From the NCBI GenBank assembly GCA_963580455.1, contig OY756960.1, positions 1,426,001 to 1,490,000 on the forward strand: 64,000 nt of DNA. The letters are read 5' to 3'. Of the stretch, positions 11,242 to 24,309 are shown in pieces; the first letter of the stretch is position 1, and the number at the start of each line of letters is the position of its first letter. The notes below the pieces were generated by a model. The model searched no databases, had not been told where the DNA came from, and worked only from the letters and a program-made list of their open reading frames with translations. The position numbers and the translations under genes were made by a program. Origin of the DNA: Euonymus europaeus. Taxonomy: Eukaryota > Streptophyta > Magnoliopsida > Celastrales > Celastraceae.

Positions 11242-13787
11242 TCGTTTCACGTAGTTAGCCGCGAAATGTGGTTTCTTTACGTAAACGGTTTTATGAATAT
11301 CCGTTGACTCCGAGTTCTGAATTCGGTGATTTTTAGCTTGATTTCACACTACTTTTCGAGCTCTACAATCCTGGCGTTTCGGATTTTGATTTTAGAACTC
11401 GTGGCTAGTTGGTCTCGTTTCACCTAGTTAGCCGCGAAATGTGGTTTCTTAACGTAAACGGTTTTATGAATATCCGTTGACTCCGAGTTCTGAATTCGGT
11501 GATTTTTAGCTTGATTTCACACTACTTTTCGAGCTCTACGATCCTGGCGTTTCGGATTTTGATTTCAGAACTCGTGGCTAGCTGGTCTCGTTTCACCTAG
11601 TTAGCCGCGAAATGTGGTTTCTTTACGTAAACGGTTTTATGAATATCCGTTGACTCCGAGTTCTGAATTCGGTGATTTTTAGCTTGATTTCACACTACTT
11701 TTCGAGCTCTACAATCCTAGAGTTTCGGATTTTGATTTCAGAACTCGTGGCTAGTTGGTCTCGTTTCACCTTGTTAGCCGCGAAATGTGGTTTCTTTACG
11801 TAAACGGTTTTATGAATATCCGTTGACTCCGAGTTCCGAATTCGGTGATTTTTAGCTTGATTTCACACTACTTTTCGAGCTCTACGATCCTGGAGTTTCG
11901 GATTTTGATTTCAGAACTCGTGGCTAGTTGGTCTCGTTTCACCTAGTTAGCCGCGAAATGTGGTTCTTTACGTAAACGGTTTTATGAATATCCGTTGACT
12001 CCGAGTTCTGAATTCGGTGATTTTTAGCTTGATTTCACACTACTTTTCGAGCTCTACAATCCTGGCATTTGGGATTTTGATTTCAGAAATCGGGGCTAGT
12101 TGGTCTCGTTTCACCTAGTTAGCCGCGAAATGTGGTTTCTTTACGTAAACGGTTTTATAAATATCCGTTGACTCCGAGTTCTGAATTCGGTGATTTTTAG
12201 CTTGATTTCACACTAATTTTCGAGCTCTACGATCCTGGCATTTCGGATTTTGATTTCAGAACTCGCGGCTAGTTGGTCTCGTTTCACCTAGTTAGCCGCG
12301 AAATGTGGTTTCTTTACGTAAACGGTTTTATTAATATCCGTTGACTCCGAGTTCTGAATTCGGTGATTTTTAGCTTGATTTCATACTAATTTTCGAGCTC
12401 TACAATCCTGGCGTTTCGGATTTTGATTTCAGAAGTCGTGGCTAGCTGGTCTCGTTTCACCTAGTTAGCCGCGAAATGTGGTTTCTTTACGTAAACGGTT
12501 TTATGAATATCCGTTGACTCCGAGTTCTGAATTCGGTGATTTTTAGCTTGATTTCACACTACTTTTCGAGCTCTACAATCCTGGCGTTTCGGATTTTGAT
12601 TTCAGAAATCGTGGCTAGTAGGTCTCGTTTCACCTAGTTAGCCGCGAAATGTGGTTTCTTTACGTAAACGGTTTTATGAATATCAGTTGACTTCGAGTTC
12701 TGAATTCGGTGATTTTTAGCTTGATTTCAAACTAATTTTCGAGCTCTACGATTCTGGCGTTTCTGATTTTGATTTCAGAACTCGTGGCTAGTTGGTCTCG
12801 TTTCACCTAGTTAGCCGCGAAATGTGGTTTCTTTACGTAAACGGTTTTATGAATATCCGTTGACTCCGAGTTCTGAATTCGGTGATTTTTAGCTTGATTT
12901 CACACTACTTTTCGAGCTCTACAATCCTGGCGTTTCGGATTTTGATTTCAGAACTCGTGGCTAGTAGGTCTCGTTTCACCTAATTAGCCGCGAAATGTGG
13001 TTTCTTTACGTAAACGGTTTTATGAATATCCGTTGACTCCGAGTTCTGAATTCGGTGATTTTTAGCTTGATTTCACACTACTTTTCGAGCTCTACGATCC
13101 TGGCGTTTCGGATTTTGATTTCAGAACTCGTGGCTAGTTGGTCTCGTTTCACGTAGTTAGCCGCGAAATGTGGTTTCTTTACGTAAACGGTTTTATGAAT
13201 ATCCGTTGACTCCGAGTTCTGAATTCGGTGATTTTTAGCTTGATTTCACACTACTTTTCGAGCTCTACAATCCTGGCGTTTCGGATTTTGATTTTAGAAC
13301 TCGTGGCTAGTTGGTCTCGTTTCACCTAGTTAGCCGCGAAATGTGGTTTCTTAACGTAAACGGTTTTATGAATATCCGTTGACTCCGAGTTCTGAATTCG
13401 GTGATTTTTAGCTTGATTTCACACTACTTTTCGAGCTCTACGATCCTGGCGTTTCGGATTTTGATTTCAGAACTCGTGGCTAGCTGGTCTCGTTTCACCT
13501 AGTTAGCCGCGAAATGTGGTTTCTTTACGTAAACGGTTTTATGAATATCCGTTGACTCCGAGTTCTGAATTCGGTGATTTTTAGCTTGATTTCACACTAC
13601 TTTTCGAGCTCTACAATCCTAGAGTTTCGGATTTTGATTTCAGAACTGGTGGCTAGTTGGTCTCGTTTCACCTTGTTAGCCGCGAAATGTGGTTTCTTTA
13701 CGTAAACGGTTTTATGAATATCCGTTGACTCCGAGTTCCGAATTCGGTGATTTTTAGCTTGATTTCACACTACTTTTCGAGCTCTAC
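11110..13787 (+). repeat. 11-monomer spacing repeat in zone B, 1,902-bp offset
   Basis: The ordered marker set cacgtagttag (11247/13149), gattttagaactcg, cttaacg (11449/13351), gctagctgg (11580/13482), cctagagttt (11706/13609), caccttgttag and gttccg recurs with an offset of 1,902 bp, 11 monomers less one base lost near 11964. The matching segments are about 11110-11885 and 13012-13787. The monomers between them (about 11.9-13.0 kb) are of other types, including one with gattctggcgtttctg near 12751. The same marker set returns near 17993-18200, 21593-22040 and 28513-28960, so this is a mobile haplotype within the array. Confidence 0.87.
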
Positions 13788-14873
13788 GATCCTGGCATTT
13801 CGGATTTTGATTTCAGAACTCGTGGCTAGTTGGTCTCGTTTCACCTGGTTAGCCGCGAAATGTGGTTTCTTTACGTAAACGGTTTTATGAATATCCGTTG
13901 ACTCCGAGTTCCGAATTCGGTGATTTTTAGCTTGATTTCACACTACTTTTCGAGCTCTACGATCCTGGCATTTCGGATTTTGATTTCAGAACTCGTGGCT
14001 AGTTGGTCTCGTTTCACCTAGTTAGCCGCGAAATGTGGTTTCTTTACGTAAACGGTTTTATGAATATCCGTTGACTCCGAGTTCTGAATTCGGTGATTTT
14101 TAGCTTGATTTCACACTACTTTTTGAGCTCTACGATCCTGGCGTTTCGGATTTTGATTTCAGAACTCGTGGCTAGTAGGTCTCGTTTCACCTAGTTAGCC
14201 GCAAAATGTGGTTTCTTTACGTAAACGGTTTTATGAATATCCGTTGACTCCGAGTTCTGAATTCGGTGATTTTTAGCTTTATTTCATACTAATTTTCGAG
14301 CTCTACAATCCTGGCATTTCGGATTTTGATTTCAGAACTCGTGGCTAGTAGGTCTCGTTTCACCTAGTTAGCCGCGAAATGTGGTTTCTTTACGTAAACG
14401 GTTTTATGAATATCCGTTGTCTCCGAGTTCTGAATTCGGTGATTTTTAGCTTGATTTCACACTACTTTTTGAGCTCTACGATCCTGGCGTTTCGGATTTT
14501 GATTTCAGAACTCGTGGCTAGTAGGTCTCGTTTCACCTAGTTAGCCGCAAAATGTGGTTTCTTTACGTAAACGGTTTTATGAATATCCGTTGACTCCGAG
14601 TTCTGAATTCGGTGATTTTTAGCTTTATTTCATACTAATTTTCGAGCTCTACAATCCTGGCATTTCGGATTTTGATTTCAGAACTCGTGGCTAGTAGGTC
14701 TCGTTTCACCTAGTTAGGCGCGAAATGTGGTTTCTTTACGTAAACGGTTTTATGAATATCCGTTGTCTCCGAGTTCTGAATTCGGTGATTTTTAGCTTTA
14801 TTTCACACTAATTTTCGAGCTCTACGATCCTGGCATTTCGGATTTTGATTTCAGAACTCGTGGCTAGTTGGTC
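13788..14873 (+). repeat. Zone B segment with 2-monomer (346-bp) repeat
   Basis: Two neighbouring gttccg monomers (about 13736 and 13909) are followed by a dimeric section. M83 (14182) and M85 (14528) both carry gccgcaaaatg with gctttatttcatac and ctggcatt, and the intervening monomers carry ttgtctccg. The period is exactly 346 bp. The last monomer (M86, ends 14873) has a private gttaggcgcg change and the ttgtctcc variant that opens short reading frames downstream. Confidence 0.82.
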
Positions 14874-17215
14874 TCGTTTCACCTAGTTAGCCGCGAAATG
14901 TGGTTTCTTTACGTAAACGGTTTTATGAATATCCGTTGTCTCCGAGTTCTGAATTCGGTGATTTTTAGCTTGATTTCACACTACTTTTCGAGCTCTACAA
15001 TCCTAGAGTTTCGGATTTTGATTTCAGAACTCGTGGCTAGTTGGTATCGTTTCACCTAGTTAGCCGCGAAATGTGGTTTCTTTACGTAAACGGTTTTATG
15101 AATATCCGTTGTCTCCGAGTTCTGAATTCGGTGATTTTTAGCTTGATTTCACACTACTTTTCGAGCTCTACAATCCTAGAGTTTCGGATTTTGATTTCAG
15201 AACTCGTGGCTAGTTGGTCTCGTTTCACCTAGTTAGCCGCGAAATGTGATTTCTTTACGTAAACGGTTTTATGAATATCCGTTGACTCCGAGTTCTGAAT
15301 TCGGTGATTTTTAGCTTGATTTCACACTACTTTTCGAGCTCTACGATCCTGGCGTTTCGGATTTTTATTTCAGAACTCGTGGCTAGTTGGTCTCGTTTCA
15401 CCTAGTTAGCCGCGAAATGTGGTTTCTTTACGTAAACGGTTTTATGAATATCCGTTGACTCCGAGTTCTGAATTCGGTGATTTTTAGCTTGATTTCACAC
15501 TACTTTTCGAGCTCTACAATCCTGGCGTTTCGGATTTTGATTTCAGAAATCGTGGCTAGTAGGTCTCGTTTCACCTAGTTAGCCGCGAAATGTGGTTTCT
15601 TTACGTAAACGGTTTTATGAATATCCGTTGACTCCGAGTTCTGAATTCGGTGATTTTTAGCTTGATTTCAAACTAATTTTCGAGCTCTACGATTCTGGCG
15701 TTTCTGATTTTGATTTCAGAACTCGTGGCTAGTTGGTCTCGTTTCACCTAGTTAGCCGCGAAATGTGGTTTCTTTACGTAAACGGTTTTATGAATATCCG
15801 TTGACTCCGAGTTCTGAATTCGGTGATTTTTAGCTTGATTTCACACTACTTTTCGAGCTCTACAATCCTGGAATTTCGGATTTTGATTTCAGAAATCTTG
15901 GCTAGTAGGTCTCGTTTCACCTAGTTAGCCGCGAAATGTGGTTTCTTTACGTAAACGGTTTTATGAATATCCGTTGACTCCGAGTTCTGAATTCGGTGAT
16001 TTTTAGCTTGATTTCACACTAATTTTCGAGCTCTACGATCCTGGCGTTTCGGATTTTGATTTCAGAACTCGTGGCTAGTTGGTCTCGTTTCACCTAGTTA
16101 GCCGCGAAATGTGGTTTCTTTACGTAAACGGTTTTATGAATATCCGTTGACTCCAAGTTCTGAATTCGGTGATTTTTAGCTTGATTTCACACTACTTTTC
16201 GAGCTCTAAAATCCTGGTGTTTCGGATTTTTATTTCAGAACTCGTGGCTAGTTGGTCTCGTTTCACCTAGTTAGCCGCGAAATGTGGTTTCTTTACGTAA
16301 ACGGTTTTATGAATATCCGTTGACTCCGAGTTCTGAATTCGGTGATTTTTAGCTTGATTTCACACTACTTTTCGAGCTCTACAATCCTGGAATTTCGGAT
16401 TTTGATTTCAGAAATCGTGGCTAGTAGGTCTCGTTTCACCTAGTTAGCCGCGAAATGTGGTTTCTTTACGTAAACGGTTTTATGAATATCCGTTGACTCC
16501 GAGTTCTGAATTCGGTGATTTTTAGCTTGATTTCACACTAATTTTCGAGCTCTACGATCCAGGCGTTTCGGATTTTGATTTCAGAACTCGTGGCTAGTAG
16601 GTCTCGTTTCACCTAGTTAGCCGCGAAATGTGGTTTCTTTACGTAAACGGTTTTATGAATATCCGTTGACTCCGAGTTCTAAATTCGGTGATTTTTAGCT
16701 TGATTTCACACTACTTTTCGAGCTCTACGATCCTGGAGTTTCGGATTTTGATTTCAGAACTCGTGGCTAGTTGGTCTCGTTTCACCTAGTTAGCCGCGAA
16801 ATGTGGTTCTTTACGTAAACGGTTTTATGAATATCCGTTGACTCCGAGTTCTGAATTCGGTGATTTTTAGCTTGATTTCACACTACTTTTCGAGCTCTAC
16901 TATCCTGGCATTTGGGATTTTGATTTCAGAAATCGTGGCTAGTTGGTCTCGTTTCACCTAGTTAGCCGCGAAATGTGGTTTCTTTACGTAAACGGTTTTA
17001 TAAATATCCGTTGACTCCGAGTTCTGAATTCGGTGATTTTTAGCTTGATTTCACACTAATTTTCGAGCTCTACGATCCTGGCATTTCGGATTTTGATTTC
17101 AGAACTCGCGGCTAGTTGGTCTCGTTTCACCTAGTTAGCCGCGAAATGTGGTTTCTTTACGTAAACGGTTTTATGAATATCCGTTGACTCCAAGTTCTGA
17201 ATTCGGTGATTTTTA
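14755..17215 (+). repeat. Upstream copy of a 2.46-kb duplicated block
   Basis: This segment of about 14 monomers is repeated 3,459 bp downstream (about 18215-20675). Markers include the ttgtctccg monomers (14935, 15110), two successive cctagagttt monomers (about 15003 and 15176), gtgatttc (15246), gattctggcgtttctg (about 15691), ggaatttcgg with aaatcttgg (about 15890), gatccaggcg (about 16558), the gtggttc 1-bp deletion (about 16804), ctatcctggcatttggg (16900) and gactccaag (about 17188). The offset is 20 x 173 minus the one base deleted inside the block. The four tandem frames of 63 codons seen in the window sit in the first two monomers of each copy and are by-products of the ttgtctcc variant. 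Confidence 0.9.
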
Positions 17216-18214
17216 GCTTGATTTCATACTAATTTTCGAGCTCTACAATCCTGGCATTTCGGATTTTGATTTCAGAACTCGTGGCTAGTAGGTCTCGTTT
17301 CACCTAGTTAGCCGCGAAATGTGGTTTCTTTACGTAAACGGTTTTATGAATATCCGTTGACTCCGAGTTCTGAATTCGGTGATTTTTAGCTTGATTTCAC
17401 ACTACTTTTCGAGCTCTACAATCCTGGCGTTTCGGATTTTGATTTCAGAAATCGTGGCTAGTAGGTCTCGTTTCACCTAGTTAGCCGCGAAATGTGGTTT
17501 CTTTACGTAAACGGTTTTATGAATATCCGTTGACTCCGAGTTCTGAATTCGGTGATTTTTAGCTTGATTTCAAACTAATTTTCGAGCTCTACGATTCTGG
17601 CGTTTCTGATTTTGATTTCAGAACTCGTGGCTAGTTGGTCTCGTTTCACCTAGTTAGCCGCGAAATGTGGTTTCTTTACGTAAACGGTTTTATGAATATC
17701 CGTTGACTCCGAGTTCTGAATTCGGTGATTTTTAGCTTGATTTCACACTACTTTTCGAGCTCTACAATCCTGGCGTTTCGGATTTTGATTTCAGAACTCG
17801 TGGCTAGTAGGTCTCGTTTCACCTAGTTAGCCGCGAAATGTGGTTTCTTTACGTAAACGGTTTTATGAATATCCGTTGACTCCGAGTTCTGAATTCGGTG
17901 ATTTTTAGCTTGATTTCACACTACTTTTCGAGCTCTACGATCCTGGCGTTTCGGATTTTGATTTCAGAACTCGTGGCTAGTTGGTCTCGTTTCACGTAGT
18001 TAGCCGCGAAATGTGGTTTCTTTACGTAAACGGTTTTATGAATATCCGTTGACTCCGAGTTCTGAATTCGGTGATTTTTAGCTTGATTTCACACTACTTT
18101 TCGAGCTCTACAATCCTGGCGTTTCGGATTTTGATTTTAGAACTCGTGGCTAGTTGGTCTCGTTTCACCTAGTTAGCCGCGAAATGTGGTTTCTTAACGT
18201 AAACGGTTTTATGA
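17216..18214 (+). repeat. Spacer between the two 2.46-kb copies
   Basis: About six monomers: gtagg/catac, aaatcg gtagg, gattctggcgtttctg (17593), a gtagg monomer, then the cacgtag, gattttagaactcg and cttaacg haplotype (17993-18200). Most of this recurs after the second copy. From 17401 it matches 20687 onward at a 3,286-bp offset. After an extra gtagg monomer near 21.2 kb the offset becomes 3,459 bp up to the cttaacg monomer (18193 and 21652). At about 18,200-18,220 the sequence switches abruptly from the cttaacg type to attcgttgtctcc, marking a recombination join inside one monomer. Confidence 0.82.
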
Positions 18215-20675
18215 ATATTCGTTGTCTCCGAGTTCTGAATTCGGTGATTTTTAGCTTTATTTCACACTAATTTTCGAGCTCTACGATCCTGGCATTTCGG
18301 ATTTTGATTTCAGAACTCGTGGCTAGTTGGTCTCGTTTCACCTAGTTAGCCGCGAAATGTGGTTTCTTTACGTAAACGGTTTTATGAATATCCGTTGTCT
18401 CCGAGTTCTGAATTCGGTGATTTTTAGCTTGATTTCACACTACTTTTCGAGCTCTACAATCCTAGAGTTTCGGATTTTGATTTCAGAACTCGTGGCTAGT
18501 TGGTATCGTTTCACCTAGTTAGCCGCGAAATGTGGTTTCTTTACGTAAACGGTTTTATGAATATCCGTTGTTTCCGAGTTCTGAATTCGGTGATTTTTAG
18601 CTTGATTTCACACAACTTTTCGAGCTCTACAATCCTAGAGTTTCGGATTTTGATTTCAGAACTCGTGGCTAGTTGGTCTCGTTTCACCTAGTTAGCCGCG
18701 AAATGTGATTTCTTTACGTAAACGGTTTTATGAATATCCGTTGACTCCGAGTTCTGAATTCGGTGATTTTTAGCTTGATTTCACACTACTTTTCGAGCTC
18801 TACGATCCTGGCGTTTCGGATTTTTATTTCAGAACTCGTGGCTAGTTGGTCTCGTTTCACCTAGTTAGCCGCGAAATGTGGTTTCTTTACGTAAACGGTT
18901 TTATGAATATCCGTTGACTCCGAGTTCTGAATTCGGTGATTTTTAGCTTGATTTCACACTACTTTTCGAGCTCTACAATCCTGGCGTTTCGGATTTTGAT
19001 TTCAGAAATCGTGGCTAGTAGGTCTCGTTTCACCTAGTTAGCCGCGAAATGTGGTTTCTTTACGTAAACGGTTTTATGAATATCCGTTGACTCCGAGTTC
19101 TGAATTCGGTGATTTTTAGCTTGATTTCAAACTAATTTTCGAGCTCTACGATTCTGGCGTTTCTGATTTTGATTTCAGAACTCGTGGCTAGTTGGTCTCG
19201 TTTCACCTAGTTAGCCGCGAAATGTGGTTTCTTTACGTAAACGGTTTTATGAATATCCGTTGACTCCGAGTTCTGAATTCGGTGATTTTTAGCTTGATTT
19301 CACACTACTTTTCGAGCTCTACAATCCTGGAATTTCGGATTTTGATTTCAGAAATCTTGGCTAGTAGGTCTCGTTTCACCTAGTTAGCCGCGAAATGTGG
19401 TTTCTTTACGTAAACGGTTTTATGAATATCCGTTGACTCCGAGTTCTGAATTCGGTGATTTTTAGCTTGATTTCACACTAATTTTCGAGCTCTACGATCC
19501 TGGCGTTTCGGATTTTGATTTCAGAACTCGTGGCTAGTTGGTCTCGTTTCACCTAGTTAGCCGCGAAATGTGGTTTCTTTACGTAAACGGTTTTATGAAT
19601 ATCCGTTGACTCCGAGTTCTGAATTCGGTGATTTTTAGCTTGATTTCACACTACTTTTCGAGCTCTAAAATCCTGGTGTTTCGGATTTTTATTTCAGAAC
19701 TCGTGGCTAGTTGGTCTCGTTTCACCTAGTTAGCCGCGAAATGTGGTTTCTTTACGTAAACGGTTTTATGAATATCCGTTGACTCCGAGTTCTGAATTCG
19801 GTGATTTTTAGCTTGATTTCACACTACTTTTCGAGCTCTACAATCCTGGAATTTCGGATTTTGATTTCAGAAATCGTGGCTAGTAGGTCTCGTTTCACCT
19901 AGTTAGCCGCGAAATGTGGTTTCTTTACGTAAACGGTTTTATGAATATCCGTTGACTCCGAGTTCTGAATTCGGTGATTTTTAGCTTGATTTCACACTAA
20001 TTTTCGAGCTCTACGATCCAGGCGTTTCGGATTTTGATTTCAGAACTCGTGGCTAGTAGGTCTCGTTTCACCTAGTTAGCCGCGAAATGTGGTTTCTTTA
20101 CGTAAACGGTTTTATGAATATCCGTTGACTCCGAGTTCTAAATTCGGTGATTTTTAGCTTGATTTCACACTACTTTTCGAGCTCTACGATCCTGGAGTTT
20201 CGGATTTTGATTTCAGAACTCGTGGCTAGTTGGTCTCGTTTCACCTAGTTAGCCGCGAAATGTGGTTCTTTACGTAAACGGTTTTATGAATATCCGTTGA
20301 CTCCGAGTTCTGAATTCGGTGATTTTTAGCTTGATTTCACACTACTTTTCGAGCTCTACTATCCTGGCATTTGGGATTTTGATTTCAGAAATCGTGGCTA
20401 GTTGGTCTCGTTTCACCTAGTTAGCCGCGAAATGTGGTTTCTTTACGTAAACGGTTTTATAAATATCCGTTGACTCCGAGTTCTGAATTCGGTGATTTTT
20501 AGCTTGATTTCACACTAATTTTCGAGCTCTACGATCCTGGCATTTCGGATTTTGATTTCAGAACTCGCGGCTAGTTGGTCTCGTTTCACCTAGTTAGCCG
20601 CGAAATGTGGTTTCTTTACGTAAACGGTTTTATGAATATCCGTTGACTCCAAGTTCTGAATTCGGTGATTTTTAG
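18215..20675 (+). repeat. Downstream copy of the 2.46-kb duplicated block
   Basis: This matches 14755-17215 marker by marker at +3,459 bp, including the gtggttc deletion (about 20263) and ctatcctggcatttggg (20359). Few differences are visible: attcg near 18218, ttgtttccg near 18568, cacaactttt near 18611, and gactccgag near 19611 where the first copy has gactccaag. This copy therefore has extra private changes, but most of the block is identical by eye. Confidence 0.9.
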
Positions 20676-21589
20676 CTTGATTTCACACTACTTTTCGAGC
20701 TCTACAATCCTGGCGTTTCGGATTTTGATTTCAGAAATCGTGGCTAGTAGGTCTCGTTTCACCTAGTTAGCCGCGAAATGTGGTTTCTTTACGTAAACGG
20801 TTTTATGAATATCCGTTGACTCCGAGTTCTGAATTCGGTGATTTTTAGCTTGATTTCAAACTAATTTTCGAGCTCTACGATTCTGGCGTTTCTGATTTTG
20901 ATTTCAGAACTCGTGGCTAGTTGGTCTCGTTTCACCTAGTTAGCCGCGAAATGTGGTTTCTTTACGTAAACGGTTTTATGAATATCCGTTGACTCCGAGT
21001 TCTGAATTCGGTGATTTTTAGCTTGATTTCACACTACTTTTCGAGCTCTACAATCCTGGCGTTTCGGATTTTGATTTCAGAACTCGTGGCTAGTAGGTCT
21101 CGTTTCACCTAGTTAGCCGCGAAATGTGGTTTCTTTACGTAAACGGTTTTATGAATATCCGTTGACTCCGAGTTCTGAATTCGGTGATTTTTAGCTTGAT
21201 TTCACACTACTTTTCGAGCTCTACAATCCTGGCGTTTCGGATTTTGATTTCAGAACTCGTGGCTAGTAGGTCTCGTTTCACCTAGTTAGCCGCGAAATGT
21301 GGTTTCTTTACGTAAACGGTTTTATGAATATCCGTTGACTCCGAGTTCTGAATTCGGTGATTTTTAGCTTGATTTCACACTACTTTTCGAGCTCTACGAT
21401 CCTGGCGTTTCGGATTTTGATTTCAGAACTCGTGGCTAGTTGGTCTCGTTTCACCTAGTTAGCCGCGAAATGTGGTTTCTTTACGTAAACGGTTTTATGA
21501 ATATCCGTTGACTCCGAGTTCTGAATTCGGTGATTTTTAGCTTGATTTCACACTACTTTTCGAGCTCTACAATCCTGGCGTTTCGGATT
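20676..21589 (+). repeat. Zone B continuation with one extra monomer
   Basis: The order aaatcg/gtagg, gattctggcgtttctg (20879) and a caatcctggcg/gtagg monomer matches 17401 onward. The caatcctggcg/gtagg monomer then appears twice in succession here (about 21052 and 21225) and once upstream. A single-monomer gain or loss between otherwise matching blocks is the simplest unequal-exchange product in this window. No genes. Confidence 0.82.
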
Positions 21590-23260
21590 TTGATTTTAGA
21601 ACTCGTGGCTAGTTGGTCTCGTTTCACCTAGTTAGCCGCGAAATGTGGTTTCTTAACGTAAACGGTTTTATGAATATCCGTTGACTCCGAGTTCTGAATT
21701 CGGTGATTTTTAGCTTGATTTCACACTACTTTTCGAGCTCTACGATCCTGGCGTTTCGGATTTTGATTTCAGAACTCGTGGCTAGCTGGTCTCGTTTCAC
21801 CTAGTTAGCCGCGAAATGTGGTTTCTTTACGTAAACGGTTTTATGAATATCCGTTGACTCCGAGTTCTGAATTCGGTGATTTTTAGCTTGATTTCACACT
21901 ACTTTTCGAGCTCTACAATCCTAGAGTTTCGGATTTTGATTTCAAAACTCGTGGCTAGTTGGTCTCGTTTCACCTTGTTAGCCGCGAAATGTGGTTTCTT
22001 TACGTAAACGGTTTTATGAATATCCGTTGACTCCGAGTTCCGAATTCGGTGATTTTTAGCTTGATTTCACACTACTTTTCGAGCTCTACGATCCTGGCAT
22101 TTCGGATTTTGATTTCAGAACTCGTGGCTAGTTGGTCTCGTTTCACCTAGTTAGCCGCGAAATGTGGTTTCTTTACGTAAACGGTTTTATGAATATCCGT
22201 TGACTCCGAGTTCCGAATTCGGTGATTTTTAGCTTGATTTCACACTACTTTTCGAGCTCTACGATCCTGGCATTTCGAATTTTGATTTCAGAACTCGTGG
22301 CTAGTTGGTCTCGTTTCACCTAGTTAGCCGCGAAATGTGGTTTCTTTACGTAAACGGTTTTATGAATATCCGTTGACTCCGAGTTCTGAATTCGGTGATT
22401 TTTAGCTTGATTTCACACTACTTTTTGAGCTCTACGATCCTGGCGTTTCGGATTTTGATTTCAGAACTCGTGGCTAGTTGGTCTCGTTTCACCTAGTTAG
22501 CCGCGAAATGTGGTTTCTTTACGTAAACGGTTTTATGAATATCCGTTGACTCCGAGTTCTGAATTCGGTGATTTTTAGCTTGATTTCACACTAATTTTTT
22601 AGCTCTACGATCCTGGCGTTTCGGATTTTGATTTCAGAACTCGTGGCTAGTTGGTCTCGTTTCACCTAGTTAGCCGCGAAATGTGGTTTCTTTACGTAAA
22701 CGGTTTTATGAATATCCGTTGACTCCGAGTTCTGAATTCGGTGATTTTTAGCTTGATTTCACACTACTTTTCGAGCTCTACGATCCTGGCGTTTCGGATT
22801 TTGATTTCAGAACTCGTGGCTAGTTGGTCTCATTTCACCTAGTTAGCCGCGAAATGTGGTTTCTTTACGTAAACGGTTTTATGAATATCCGTTGACTCCG
22901 AGTTCTGAATTCGGTGATTTTTAGCTTGATTTCAAACTACTTTTCGAGCTCTACAATCCTGGCGTTTCGGATTTTGATTTCAGAACTCGTGGCTAGTTGG
23001 TCTCGTTTCACCTAGTTAGCCGCGAAATGTGGTTTCTTTACGTAAACGGTTTTATGAATATCCGTTGACTACGAGTTCCGAATTCGGTGATTTTTAGCTT
23101 GATTTCACACTAATTTTTGAGCTCTACGATCCTGGCATTTCGGATTTTGATTTCAGAACTCGTGGCTAGTTGGTTTCGTTTCACCTAGTTAGCCGCGAAA
23201 TGTGGTTTCTTTACGTAAACGGTTTTATGAATATCCGTTGACTCCGAGTTCTGAATTCGG
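21590..23260 (+). repeat. 1.7-kb block, upstream member of a 40-monomer-apart pair
   Basis: The markers gattttagaactcg (21593), cttaacg (21652), gctagctgg (21783), cctagag with caaaactcg (about 21920), caccttgttag, two gttccg monomers, tttttgagctc (about 22425), ctaattttttagctc (about 22593), ttcaaactac (about 22933), gactacgagttccg (about 23067) and ggtttcg (about 23174) all recur 6,920 bp downstream (exactly 40 monomers) at about 28510-30180. Differences include catttcgaatt near 22273 and tctcatttc near 22830, absent from the partner. The block carries zone B markers into zone C. Confidence 0.88.
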
Positions 23261-24309
23261 TGATTTTTAGCTTGATTTCACACTAATTTTCGAGCTCTAC
23301 GATCCTGGCATTTCGGATTTTGATTTCAGAACTCGTGGCTAGTTGGTCTCGTTTCACCTAGTTAGCCGCGAAATGTGGTTTCTTTACGTAAACGGTTTTA
23401 TGAATATCCGTTGACTCCGAGTTCTGAATTCGGTGATTTTTAGCTTGATTTCACACTACTTTTCGAGCTCTAGAATCGTGGGGTTTCGGATTTTGATTTC
23501 AGAACTCGTGGCTAGTTGGTCTCGTTTAACCTAGTTAGCCGCGAAATGTGGTTTCTTTACGTAAACGGTTTTATGAATATCCGTTGACTCCGAGTTCTGA
23601 ATTCGGCGATTTTTAGCTTGATTTCACACTACTTTTCGAGCTCTACAATCCTGGCGTTTCGGATTTTGATTTCAGAACTCGTGGCTAGTTGGTCTCGTTT
23701 CACCTAGTTAGCCGCGAAATGTGGTTTCTTTACGTAAACGGTTTTATGAATATCCGTTGACTCCGAGTTCTGAATTCGGTGATTTTTAGTTTGATTTCAC
23801 ACTAATTTTTGAGCTCTACGATCCTGGTGTTTCGGATTTTGATTTCAGAACACGTGGCAAGTTGGTCTCGTTTCACCTAGTTAGCCGCGAAATGTGGTTT
23901 CTTTACGTAAACGGTTTTATGAATATCCGTTGACTCCGAGTTCTGAATTCGGTGATTTTTAGCTTGATTTCACACTAATTTTCGTGCTCTACGATCCTGG
24001 CATTTCGGATTTTGATTTCAGAACTCGTGGATAGTTGGTCTCGTTTCACCTAGTTAGCCGCGAAATGTGGTTTCTTTACCATAACGGTTTTACGAATATC
24101 CGTTGACTCCGAGTTCTGAATTCGGTGATTTTTAGCTTGATTTCACACTAATTTTCGTGCTCTACGATCCTGGCATTTCGGATTTTGATTTCAGAACTCG
24201 TGGATAGTTGGTCTCGTTTCACCTAGTTAGCCGCGAAATGTGGTTTCTTTACCATAACGGTTTTATGAATATCCGTTGACTCCGAGTTCTGAATTCGGTG
24301 ATTTTTAGC
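23261..24309 (+). repeat. Start of zone C, about six monomers
   Basis: Zone C markers appear here: ctctagaatcgtggggtttc (about 23470), tttaacctag with ggcgattttt, tagtttgattt, and cgtgctctacg (about 23991 and the next two monomers). Two neighbouring monomers carry taccataacgg (24079, 24252), which destroys the tttacgtaaa palindrome. The repeated cgtgctc plus gtggatagttgg monomers indicate local single-monomer expansion. Confidence 0.8.

Larger units (their letters stand above)
4046..20268 (+). repeat. Seven monomers with a 1-bp deletion
   Basis: Single-base losses occur at about 4046 and 6640 (gattcgag for gactccgag), 9650 (ggcgttcgg), and 11100, 11964, 16804 and 20263 (gtggttc for gtggtttc). 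The gattcgag pair is one event copied by the 15-monomer duplication. The four gtggttc monomers all follow a ctggagtt monomer, so they also share one origin. The last two are linked by the 3,459-bp duplication. All seven lie left of 20.3 kb. Confidence 0.9.

Noticed and set aside
14868..15232. Two overlapping 63-codon frames, starting at TTG, possibly a tandem small-protein gene
   Set aside because: They are the same satellite frame in two successive monomers, open only because of a tga to tgt change (ttgtctcc) that removes a stop. The 173-bp period shifts the frame at each monomer, and there is no codon-usage or regulatory support.
18327..18691. Two further 63-codon frames nearly identical to those at 14868-15232
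   Set aside because: They are the copies of the same non-coding frames carried by the 3,459-bp duplication. The differences between them are ordinary monomer substitutions.
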